Positions 15,662 to 23,755 of a stretch of 64,000 bases of DNA are shown here, piece after piece. The first letter of the stretch is position 1. Each line of letters begins with the position of its first letter. Below the pieces are notes generated by a model, which had not been told where the DNA came from, searched no databases, and saw only the letters and a program-made list of their open reading frames with translations. Source of the stretch: Treponema sp. (lineage in GTDB: Bacteria > Spirochaetota > Spirochaetia > Treponematales > Treponemataceae); NCBI GenBank assembly GCA_024402635.1, contig JAKSTJ010000002.1:1-64000 (forward strand), written 5' to 3'. Made by a program: the position numbers and the translations under genes.

Positions 15662-16254
15662 AGTTTTATTTTCCCGTTTGAAAGATTTAATAATTTATCG
15701 GAAAGAATTTGAAATTCATTTTCCTGGATTTGACCGCTAAGAGTAATCTCTGTTCCAAATTCTTCCCTTAAATCATATATATTAAAATTTTCAAAATTAT
15801 TTTTTATTAGTTTATACAAGGAATAATCGGTTGTAAAACAAAAAGATTGTTTTTTTACAAATTGGTGGAAATACCCTAATGAGTCAGCTTTTTCAATAAC
15901 CTGTTTGGCACCACCTGAATAAGCTTTTACTAATCCTCCTGTTCCAAGCAGGGTTCCTCCAAACCAGCGGGTAATTGTTAAAACCAGATTTGTACATTTT
16001 CGGCCTTTTACTACATCTAATGCAGGACGACCTGCTGTTCCTGAAGGTTCTCCATCATCACTCATGCCCATTATTTCCGCACCGGTACCAATTACAAATG
16101 CATGTACTACATGGGTTGCGTCTGAATATTTTGTTTTTTGTGATTTAATCAGTTCCCGGGCTTCTGCCTGTGATTCGCAGGGAAACAATTCAGAGAGAAA
16201 CCGGGAGCCTTTAATTGATTCTTCGAAAGAAACGTATTGATCTAAAATATCCAT
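15658..16254 (-). CDS. yigZ: YigZ/IMPACT family protein
   Basis: The 198-residue protein carries the UPF0029/IMPACT N-terminal domain. Its signature MSDDGEPSGTAGRP is present, followed by LVLTITRWFGGTLLGTGGLVKAYS, and a C-terminal DUF1949-type ferredoxin-like fold occupies about residues 130-198. Bacterial members have been linked to translation stress but the exact function is open. The gene begins 2 nt after the parC-like stop codon and overlaps the xylanase start, so parC-yigZ-xylanase read as one operon. Confidence 0.9.
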   Translation of the reverse strand: MDILDQYVSFEESIKGSRFLSELFPCESQAEARELIKSQKTKYSDATHVVHAFVIGTGAEIMGMSDDGEPSGTAGRPALDVVKGRKCTNLVLTITRWFGGTLLGTGGLVKAYSGGAKQVIEKADSLGYFHQFVKKQSFCFTTDYSLYKLIKNNFENFNIYDLREEFGTEITLSGQIQENEFQILSDKLLNLSNGKIKL

Positions 16255-16256
16255 TT

Positions 16257-18170
16257 TTATTTGGTTACAGAAATTGTCTGAACTTCTTTATTGGAAACTC
16301 TTACGCCTTTTGCCTTTAATGTTTTTTCTTCGTAGTCTGATGCTTTGAATTTTTCAGTTAAAACCTTTAAACGTGGTTTCTTTACATAATTCAAGGAGAA
16401 CTCAAATTCTTTTCTGGAATCTACATGAAGAACTTCCATTCCATCTGGAGCAAAGAAATAGTCTCTATTCATAATAAAGCCTTGAATCTTACATCGTTTG
16501 ATGTATACAAATTGAGTTTCAGGATCTCTATACAAAACTGTAAATAAAGTTTTTGAAAGACTTTCTTTATCAGCAAAACCACAGTATCTTAATTCAGGAC
16601 CAACAAATAATTTGTCTGGAGTTTCTGAAACGGAATAAATACCGCTTTTTCGAACAAAAAGAATTTTATCAAAAGGAGTAACCTTAAATAATTCAACTCC
16701 ACCAGGAACTGATTTTCCCAAATAGCCGGATTTTTCGTCATATCTGAGAGGAACGTCTCTTTTTGTAACAGCTTTAACATCAACTGTTTTAATGTTTGTA
16801 AGCTGAGTTTTTCTCTTACGGTCTTCACTTGAAAGTTTCTTTTCAATGCCGTCAAGATAACTGATTGCATATTCAACAAGATGTTTAAGAAGCTTATTGA
16901 TTTCCTTAATGCGGTTATTCATTGCTTCAACTTCCTGTTTGTTCTTGTTTATATCGTAAAGAGAAATTCGTCTGATTGGAATTTTCAAAAGATGATCAAC
17001 ATCTTCAACTGTAATATCCCGAAGAAGTTCTTTTCTGAATGGTTTAAATCCGTCTATTACAGCTTTAACAACATCTTCTTCAGTTTTCATCTGTTCAATT
17101 TTCTTATAAATGCGTTCTTCAACAAAGATTCTTTCCAGAGTTCGCAAATGTAATTTTTCAAGTAAATCTGCTTTTTCAAGTTCCAGTTCTGCTTTAAGAA
17201 TACCAACCAGTTGTTTTGAGTGATATTCAATAACCTGAGTACAAGTCATCTGAACCGGCATATTATCTTTAATTACAAGAAGATTACAATAAATTGTCTG
17301 TTCACATTCTGTAAATGCATATAAAGCATCAACTACATCTTTTGTATAAACACCACGCTGAAGTTTAATTTCAATATTAACCTTATCGGAAGTGTAATCC
17401 ATGATTGATGCAATTTTAAGTTTTCCGGCTTTAACTGCTTTTTCAATTGAATCACAAAGGCTTTCTGTGGTTGAACCATATGGAAGTTCTGTAATGATGA
17501 TTTTTTTATCATCACTGGTATCCATTTTTGCACGAGTAACAATTTTACCAAGACCATCCTGATAATCTGAAACGTCAATTAAACCGCCAGTTGGAAAATC
17601 CGGATAAAGCTGGAATGGTTCACCCCGAAGACACTTTCTTTCTGCTTCAATTATTTCCAGAACGTTGTGGCTGAGAATTTTTGTACTCATACCAACTGCA
17701 ATTCCTTCAGCTCCTAAAATTAAAACTAAAGGAAGTTTTGCCTGAAATGCTAAAGGTTCTACATCACGACTGTCGTAGGTTGGAATATATTGTGTGATTC
17801 TTGGGTTTGTATTTAATATTTCTTTTGTAATGCTGCGAAGACGACATTCAATGTAACGGGGAGCTGCTGCATTTGCACCTGTAAGTAAATTTCCATAGTT
17901 TCCCTGTTTATCAATGAACAAATCTCTGTTTGCAAGATTTACTAAAGCTGTATAAATAGAGGCGTCGCCATGAGGATGATATGCCATTGTACGTCCACAA
18001 ACATTTGCAACTTTTACATAACGGCCGTCATCAATTTTAATCAAAGTATGAATAATTCGACGCTGAACAGGTTTTAATCCATCTGTAATTTCCGGAATTG
18101 CACGGTCACGAATTACATAACTTGCATATTGTATAAAATTCTGTTCAAAAAGATTCTTAACGTAAGCCAT
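16257..18170 (-). CDS. parC: Type IIA topoisomerase A subunit (ParC/GyrA-like)
   Basis: The A subunit cuts and rejoins DNA through a tyrosine. The 637-residue protein has the winged-helix domain, the catalytic Tyr106 in AAAPRYIECRLR and a tower/coiled-coil region. Its C-terminal part is short and lacks a recognisable GyrA-box, which supports a topoisomerase IV type partner for the ParE-like protein. In the quinolone-binding segment HPHGDASIYTA, the usual serine is Ala70 and the usual acidic residue is Thr74. It is first in an operon with yigZ and the xylanase, and divergent from lysA. Confidence 0.88.
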   Translation of the reverse strand: MAYVKNLFEQNFIQYASYVIRDRAIPEITDGLKPVQRRIIHTLIKIDDGRYVKVANVCGRTMAYHPHGDASIYTALVNLANRDLFIDKQGNYGNLLTGANAAAPRYIECRLRSITKEILNTNPRITQYIPTYDSRDVEPLAFQAKLPLVLILGAEGIAVGMSTKILSHNVLEIIEAERKCLRGEPFQLYPDFPTGGLIDVSDYQDGLGKIVTRAKMDTSDDKKIIITELPYGSTTESLCDSIEKAVKAGKLKIASIMDYTSDKVNIEIKLQRGVYTKDVVDALYAFTECEQTIYCNLLVIKDNMPVQMTCTQVIEYHSKQLVGILKAELELEKADLLEKLHLRTLERIFVEERIYKKIEQMKTEEDVVKAVIDGFKPFRKELLRDITVEDVDHLLKIPIRRISLYDINKNKQEVEAMNNRIKEINKLLKHLVEYAISYLDGIEKKLSSEDRKRKTQLTNIKTVDVKAVTKRDVPLRYDEKSGYLGKSVPGGVELFKVTPFDKILFVRKSGIYSVSETPDKLFVGPELRYCGFADKESLSKTLFTVLYRDPETQFVYIKRCKIQGFIMNRDYFFAPDGMEVLHVDSRKEFEFSLNYVKKPRLKVLTEKFKASDYEEKTLKAKGVRVSNKEVQTISVTK

Positions 18171-18252
18171 TTTTCCCTTCCCAAAGAAAACAATATATTT
18201 TAGTATAGTCTATTTTTTGAAAAAAAGATATAGCACTAAAATAAAAACTCTA

Positions 18253-18281
18253 TTGTAGAAACTATTTTTTTTCCTTATAAT
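18253..18281 (+). promoter_or_regulatory. Promoter of lysA-mscS
   Basis: TTGTAG (18253-18258), a 17-nt spacer and a perfect TATAAT (18276-18281), 20 nt before the lysA ATG, with AAGGA as ribosome-binding site. Confidence 0.7.
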
Positions 18282-18301
18282 TTTTCACCAAGGACGTAAA
18301 T

Positions 18302-19570
18302 ATGAGTAGTAATTTTCCATTAACACATGCACAATTAAGTAATTTAATTCAGGATTTTCCAACACCTTTTTATTTGTATGATGAACAGGCTATTAGAGAT
18401 AATATGAAAAAATTTACTAAAGCTTTTAGTATTTTTCCTGTTTTCCGTGAACATTTTGCAGTAAAAGCATGTCCAAATCCTTATTTATTGAAGATTCTTG
18501 CTGATGAAGGATGTGGTGCTGATTGTTCTTCTTTACCAGAACTTATGCTTTCTGAACTTTCTGGAATAAAAGATAAACACGTTATTTTTACATCAAATGA
18601 AACTCCTGCAGAAGAATATAGATATGCATACGAAAGAGGAAACATCATTAATCTTGATGATATTACACACATTGAATATTTGAAAAATGCTTTAGGTGGT
18701 ACATTACCTGATACAATCTGTTTCCGTTATAATCCTGGAACTGAAAAAACAGGTTGTAATTCAATTATTGGTAAACCTGAAGAAGCTAAATACGGTTTAA
18801 CTCGTCAGCAGATATTGGAAGCATACAAAATCTGTAAGGAAGAAGGAGTTCAGCATTTTGGACTTCATACAATGGTTGCTTCTAACGAATTAAATCCTGC
18901 TTTCTTTGTTGATACTGCAAAACTTTTGTTTGAACTTTGTGCTGAAATTAAAGAAAAATGTGGCGTTCGTATTGAATTTGTTGATTTAGGCGGTGGTCTT
19001 GGTATTCCTTATAAACCAGATCAGAAAGCTGTAGATTATGATGAAGTTGCAAAAGGAATCAGAGCTGAATACGATAGAGTTGTTGTTCCAGCAGGTCTTG
19101 ATCCTCTTGAAATTTATTGGGAATGTGGTCGTCCAATTACTGGTCCATATGGCTGGCTTGTTACAACTGCAATTCATCAGAAACATATTTACCGTGAATA
19201 TATTGCTGTAGATTCTTGTATGGCAGATTTAATGCGTCCTGGAATGTATGGTTCTTATCATGAAGTAACTGTAAGTGGAAAAGAAAATGCTCCAAAAACA
19301 GAAGTTTATGATGTTGTTGGATCTCTTTGTGAAAATTGTGATAAATTTGCAGTTCAGCGTCCTTTACCAAAAATTGAAATGGGTGATTTTGTAATTATTC
19401 ACGATGCTGGTGCCCATGGTAGAGCAATGGGATTTAACTATAATGGAAAACTTCGTTGTGGTGAAATTTTAATGCGTCCAGATGGAACATTTAAAGAAAT
19501 CCGCCGCCGCGAAACTGTTAAAGATTTATTTGCTACTCTTGATTTAGACGGCGTAACACTCTTTAAATAA
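18302..19570 (+). CDS. lysA: Diaminopimelate decarboxylase
   Basis: LysA makes L-lysine from meso-diaminopimelate using pyridoxal phosphate. The 422-residue protein has the fold-type III features: FAVKACPNPYLLKIL with the PLP lysine at K55, HTMVASNE near 199, the glycine-rich DLGGGLGIPY near 225, ECGRPITGPYG near 277, and SLCENCDKFA near 341 with the active-site cysteine. It differs from biosynthetic arginine decarboxylase (much longer) and fits LysA length. The downstream mscS follows after 29 nt, probably in one transcript. Confidence 0.88.
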   Translation: MSSNFPLTHAQLSNLIQDFPTPFYLYDEQAIRDNMKKFTKAFSIFPVFREHFAVKACPNPYLLKILADEGCGADCSSLPELMLSELSGIKDKHVIFTSNETPAEEYRYAYERGNIINLDDITHIEYLKNALGGTLPDTICFRYNPGTEKTGCNSIIGKPEEAKYGLTRQQILEAYKICKEEGVQHFGLHTMVASNELNPAFFVDTAKLLFELCAEIKEKCGVRIEFVDLGGGLGIPYKPDQKAVDYDEVAKGIRAEYDRVVVPAGLDPLEIYWECGRPITGPYGWLVTTAIHQKHIYREYIAVDSCMADLMRPGMYGSYHEVTVSGKENAPKTEVYDVVGSLCENCDKFAVQRPLPKIEMGDFVIIHDAGAHGRAMGFNYNGKLRCGEILMRPDGTFKEIRRRETVKDLFATLDLDGVTLFK

Positions 19571-19599
19571 TATAATTCCGGTTTTTGAGGTAAACAGAT

Positions 19600-20562
19600 A
19601 TGGAAGAAGAAGTATTGGAAATTGTTCAGGAATCAGCTGAAGTTGCAGCAGAACTTGTTGATGCTGTTGCAGAAAATGTTCCTGCTGTGGTTGAAGATGT
19701 TGTTGTAAATGAATTTGCTTCTGCAGCAATTGATGCAGAACAGACAATCGTAGAACAGACTTCTTCTTTCATAAACTGGATTTCAGGTTTTTTTACATGG
19801 AATAATCTTTTTAAGGTTCTTACAGCTCTTGTAATTCTTCTTGTTTTTTATATTGTTTACAGACTTCTTCTTAAGGGAATCAAGAAATTTCCTGGGGAAA
19901 AAATGAATCCTCATAGAAAAATGCTTCTTTCCCGAGCAGCAAAGTATTTATTTTTTGTTGCCTGTGTAATGTATGTTTGTAATCTGATTGGAATTAAACT
20001 TGATGCTATCTGGGGTGCTGCAGGAATTGCGGGAGTTGCCATTGGTTTTGCAGCTCAAACTTCTGTCAGTAATCTTATTTCAGGTCTGTTTGTTTTAACT
20101 GAAGGAACCTTAAAAGTTGGTGATGTAATTATTGTTGGTGATATAACTGGTATTGTAGATCAGATTTCGCTTCTTTCTGTACAGGTTCATACATACGACA
20201 ATCAAATGGTAAGAATTCCAAACTCTTCCATCATTAACAGCAATTTAATTAATAACTCTTATCATTCTTGCAGACGAATGACTTTAAATGTTTCAATTCA
20301 GTATGAAGCTGATATGGAAAAAGCTTTGGCTGCTTTACAGAAAGCTCCTTCAATGTGTCCAACTGTTCTTGCAGATCCAGCTCCTGCTGTGTGGTTTGAT
20401 GGTTTTGGCGACAGTGGTATTAATATGACTGTAGCAGCCTGGTTCAAACCTGCAGATTTTCTTCAGACAAAGAATGATTTGTATATTGCAATGAAAAAAG
20501 TTCTGGATGAAGCAGGAATTGAAATTCCATTTAATCAGCTGGATGTTGCAATAAAAAAATAA
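19600..20562 (+). CDS. mscS: MscS family mechanosensitive channel
   Basis: This is a small-conductance mechanosensitive channel that vents solutes on osmotic downshock. The 320-residue protein starts with about 45 acidic, Glu/Val/Ala-rich residues that are unusual for MscS. Membrane helices follow, then the pore helix with AGIAGVAIGFAAQTSVSNLISG, the beta domain (VGDVIIVGDITGIVDQISLLSVQV and IPNSSIINSNLINNS) and a C-terminal alpha/beta domain. A GAGG ribosome-binding site lies upstream. The acidic N-terminus is soluble and may be a cytoplasmic or periplasmic extension. Confidence 0.92.
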   Translation: MEEEVLEIVQESAEVAAELVDAVAENVPAVVEDVVVNEFASAAIDAEQTIVEQTSSFINWISGFFTWNNLFKVLTALVILLVFYIVYRLLLKGIKKFPGEKMNPHRKMLLSRAAKYLFFVACVMYVCNLIGIKLDAIWGAAGIAGVAIGFAAQTSVSNLISGLFVLTEGTLKVGDVIIVGDITGIVDQISLLSVQVHTYDNQMVRIPNSSIINSNLINNSYHSCRRMTLNVSIQYEADMEKALAALQKAPSMCPTVLADPAPAVWFDGFGDSGINMTVAAWFKPADFLQTKNDLYIAMKKVLDEAGIEIPFNQLDVAIKK

Positions 20563-20585
20563 TTTAAAAAAAATAAATGTTACTG

Positions 20586-20614
20586 TTGACAGAAACATTG
20601 TGTGGTGTTACTAT
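20586..20614 (+). promoter_or_regulatory. Promoter of the trp operon
   Basis: A consensus TTGACA (20586-20591), a 17-nt spacer and TACTAT (20609-20614). The -10 box lies inside the first of two tandem palindromes. The trpE start codon is 52 nt after the -10 box. Confidence 0.7.
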
Positions 20615-20642
20615 TAAAAGTAACGTTACTATTTGTAGTAAC
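20607..20642. promoter_or_regulatory. Tandem palindromic operator upstream of trpE
   Basis: Two abutting 18-bp palindromes have the same half-sites: GTTACT...AGTAAC (20607-20624) and GTTACTA...TAGTAAC (20625-20642). A further half-site GTTACT is at 20579-20584. The first palindrome covers the -10 box, which suits a repressor. The regulator gene is not in this window. A TrpR-type repressor is one candidate but is not shown. Confidence 0.65.
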
Positions 20643-20665
20643 TTATTTAAATATAGGAGAACACA

Positions 20666-22141
20666 ATGTCTTCAAGAACAGATTCTTTATACTTTACACT
20701 TCCTTCAGACAGATATACACCACTTTCGCTTGCTCGAAAAATTGGTGCAAAAGCAATTCTGGAAAGTGCAAGTTTTTCAAAAGGTAAAAACAGATATTCA
20801 ATTTTAATGCTGGAAGAAGCATTTCATATAGTTCAGGATGATGAAGGTGTTGCTTTCATTATTGATGGACGTCGTCTTCCTTACCAGGGTGAAAATACAA
20901 CAGGTGAAACAATTGCTCCAGGAAGCCGTGTTCTTCACACTCCAGATATTCTGGATGCGCTTTTATATGTTGCTCAGCAGAATGATTTAAGTACAGTAAA
21001 ACTTGATGATGGATGTGTCGTTCCAAATTCAATTCCTGTTCCTGCCAGTGGACTTGGTTATTTAAGTTATGAGTTCTGTGCTCGTTGTGATACTATTACT
21101 CTTGCTCCACAGGTTGATGAACTTCATATTCCAGAAAGTGAATTTATTGCCGGTCATATTTATGTAATTTTTGATCACTTTACAGAAAAACTTCATGTAT
21201 TTGCATTAAATTACAATGAACACTTAATTGATTTAAAAGGTGCTGTAGATAATCTTAAAAAACGTCTTAATGATATGGACTTTAGTTATCTTGCTCCTGC
21301 AGAAGAACCTTGTCCTGTAAAAACAATAACAAATCTTGAACAGAGTGAAAAAGAATATAAAGAAAAAGTTGAAGCAATTAAAAAACGAATTATTGCCGGT
21401 GATTTGCTTCAGGCTGTTCCTTCAAGAAGACTTCAGGTTGAATGTGCAAATTCTGCATTGGAAATTTATCGTCGTCTTCGTTCTGTAAATCCTTCTCCAT
21501 ATCTTTTATATATTGATTTTGGAGACAGACAGCTGGTTGGTTCATCTCCAGAAAGTCTTGTTAGAGTTAGAGATGGTATTGCATCTATCAGACCAATTGC
21601 TGGAACCCGCCGAAGAGGTAAAAATTCTGCAGAAGATCAGGTATTAAAAGATGAATTAATCAATAATGAAAAAGAAAAAGCAGAACATCTTATGCTGGTT
21701 GATCTTGCAAGAAACGATTTAGGTCGTGTTTGTTCAAATGGTTCTGTAGAAGTAACCCGCTTTATGGATGTAGAATTCTTTAGTCATGTTATGCATATTG
21801 TTTCTGACGTTCAGGGAAAAGTTAAACCAGGATTCAAAGCAATTCAGGTTTTAAGAGCTGCTTTCCCTGCAGGAACTGTTAGTGGTGCTCCAAAAATTTC
21901 TGCAATCGAAATCTTAAGTCAGCTTGAAAAAATTAAGAGACGTTTTTATGCCGGTGCAATTGGATATATTCAGTCAAATGGTGATCTGGATTTCTGTATT
22001 GCAATTAGAAGTGCTTTGAAACAGGGAAATATCTGGAGCCTTCAGGCTGGCGGTGGAATTGTTTATGATTCTAACGCTGATCGTGAATGGGAAGAAACAA
22101 ACGAAAAATTAGGCGCTTTAAGAGCTGTTTTAGAAGGCTAG
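20666..22141 (+). CDS. trpE: Anthranilate synthase component I
   Basis: TrpE converts chorismate to anthranilate with ammonia from the TrpG domain. The 491-residue protein has the ILES motif (31-34) of the tryptophan feedback site and the chorismate-binding core PIAGTRRRGKN, EHLMLVDLARNDLGRV and FPAGTVSGAPK. This supports anthranilate synthase rather than aminodeoxychorismate synthase. AGGAG lies 6 nt before the ATG. It is first gene of a five-gene trp operon behind a promoter with palindromic operators. Confidence 0.96.
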   Translation: MSSRTDSLYFTLPSDRYTPLSLARKIGAKAILESASFSKGKNRYSILMLEEAFHIVQDDEGVAFIIDGRRLPYQGENTTGETIAPGSRVLHTPDILDALLYVAQQNDLSTVKLDDGCVVPNSIPVPASGLGYLSYEFCARCDTITLAPQVDELHIPESEFIAGHIYVIFDHFTEKLHVFALNYNEHLIDLKGAVDNLKKRLNDMDFSYLAPAEEPCPVKTITNLEQSEKEYKEKVEAIKKRIIAGDLLQAVPSRRLQVECANSALEIYRRLRSVNPSPYLLYIDFGDRQLVGSSPESLVRVRDGIASIRPIAGTRRRGKNSAEDQVLKDELINNEKEKAEHLMLVDLARNDLGRVCSNGSVEVTRFMDVEFFSHVMHIVSDVQGKVKPGFKAIQVLRAAFPAGTVSGAPKISAIEILSQLEKIKRRFYAGAIGYIQSNGDLDFCIAIRSALKQGNIWSLQAGGGIVYDSNADREWEETNEKLGALRAVLEG

Positions 22142-22156
22142 TTTTGGAGGAAAAAG

Positions 22157-23755
22157 ATGATTGCATTTGTAGATAATAAAGATTCATTTAGTTTTAATAT
22201 AGTTCAGTCAATAGAAAGAGTTTCTGGAAAAAAAGTTGAAGTTTTCCGTTCTGAAGAATGTACAGTAGAAGAAATTGCTGCAAAAAATCCAACATTTATT
22301 GTAATTGGACCAGGACCTGGAACTCCTCAGGAAGCTGGAATTTCTATTGAAGCAATTAAATATTTTACAGGAAAGATTCCTATTCTTGGAATTTGTCTTG
22401 GACATCAGGCAATTGGTGCTGCCTTTGGGGCTAATATAGTTCAGGCAAAATACATTCGTCATGGTATTGTAGAAGAAATGACAACTGATGGAAAAGGTTT
22501 ATTCCGCAATATTGGTAAAACTGGAAAATTCACAAGATATCATTCCCTGGTTGTAGAAGAAGCAACTTTATCTCCTGATTTTGAAGTTACATGTCGTGCT
22601 GCTGATGGAGATATTATGGGAATCAGACATAAAACTCTGCCAATTGAAGGCGTTCAGTTTCATCCTGAAAGTATTGCTTCTGAAAAAGGTGATGAAATTT
22701 TTAAAGCCTTTTTAATTTATCGAAGAGAAAATCCTCCTACAACAGAATATTTAAATCAGTTGATTGCCGGAAAAGATTTAACAGAAGATCAGGCCGGTTT
22801 ATTTATGGATAATATTGCAGACGGAACAATGGATGAACGTCAGATGGCTGCTGTTCTTATTGCTATGGCTGCAAAAGGTCCTGCTACCAGCGAAATGATT
22901 GGTTGTGCCAGATCTTTGTTAAAAGTAAAAACTCCATTTAGTTGTAATAAAAAAGGTCTTGCAGAAATTGTAGGAACCGGTGGAGATGGAAAGGGCAGTT
23001 TCAATATTTCATCATTGTCTGCTATTGTTGCAGCAAGTTGTGGTCAGCCAATGGCAAAACACGGAAACAGAGCTGTATCTTCAAAATCTGGATCTGCAGA
23101 TTTTTATGAAAATCTTGGTTTAAACATTATGGCTGAACCAGAAAAAACTTCTCAGCTGATTGAAAAAACTGATTTTGGTTTCCTTATGGCTCCAGTTTAT
23201 CACTCTGCAATGCGTTTTGCTGCTCCAGTTAGAAAAGCTTTAGGTGTAAAAACAATTATGAATATTCTTGGACCTTTATTAAATCCAGCTGGTGCTGAAT
23301 ATGAAGTTCTTGGAGTTTATTCAAAAGATTTATTACAGGATTATGCCCGGGCTGCAAAATCTCTTGGTGCAAAACGTGTAATGGTTGTTTGCTCTGAAGA
23401 TGGTTATGATGAAATTTCTCCTTGCCAGCCAACTTACGTTTATCAGATTGATGAAAAAAATCAGGAATACAGATATGTTATTTCTCCAGAAAAGTTTGGG
23501 CTTACAGATATGGACGAAAAAGAACTGGACGGTGGCTCTGGTGCTGATAACGCTGCATTAGCAATGGAGATCTTAAACGGTGGTGGAAGAAAAACTATTA
23601 AAGCTGCTGTCGGATTAAATACTGCGGCAATTCTTTATATTTGCGGAAAAGCCCGTACATTAAAAGACGGTTATGATATGGCAATTAATGCAATTGATTC
23701 TGGAAAAACTCTTGCAAAATTAAAACAGATTCAGGAAGTATCAAAAGCTTTATGA
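22157..23755 (+). CDS. trpGD: Fused anthranilate synthase glutamine amidotransferase / anthranilate phosphoribosyltransferase
   Basis: The 532-residue protein joins two steps. Residues 1-190 are a class I glutamine amidotransferase with the nucleophile C80 in GICLGHQAIG and the GVQFHPES histidine/glutamate motif, supplying ammonia to TrpE. Residues from about 200 onward are anthranilate phosphoribosyltransferase with GTGGDGKGSFNIS and KHGNRAVSSKSGSADF, which bind PRPP and anthranilate. This fusion is known from enterobacteria. The stop overlaps the next gene by 4 nt (ATGA), so translation is coupled. Confidence 0.95.
   Translation: MIAFVDNKDSFSFNIVQSIERVSGKKVEVFRSEECTVEEIAAKNPTFIVIGPGPGTPQEAGISIEAIKYFTGKIPILGICLGHQAIGAAFGANIVQAKYIRHGIVEEMTTDGKGLFRNIGKTGKFTRYHSLVVEEATLSPDFEVTCRAADGDIMGIRHKTLPIEGVQFHPESIASEKGDEIFKAFLIYRRENPPTTEYLNQLIAGKDLTEDQAGLFMDNIADGTMDERQMAAVLIAMAAKGPATSEMIGCARSLLKVKTPFSCNKKGLAEIVGTGGDGKGSFNISSLSAIVAASCGQPMAKHGNRAVSSKSGSADFYENLGLNIMAEPEKTSQLIEKTDFGFLMAPVYHSAMRFAAPVRKALGVKTIMNILGPLLNPAGAEYEVLGVYSKDLLQDYARAAKSLGAKRVMVVCSEDGYDEISPCQPTYVYQIDEKNQEYRYVISPEKFGLTDMDEKELDGGSGADNAALAMEILNGGGRKTIKAAVGLNTAAILYICGKARTLKDGYDMAINAIDSGKTLAKLKQIQEVSKAL

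Noticed and set aside
20643-20665. Trp leader peptide and attenuator before trpE
   Set aside because: The space between operator and trpE is only 23 bp and contains no tandem Trp codons or terminator.
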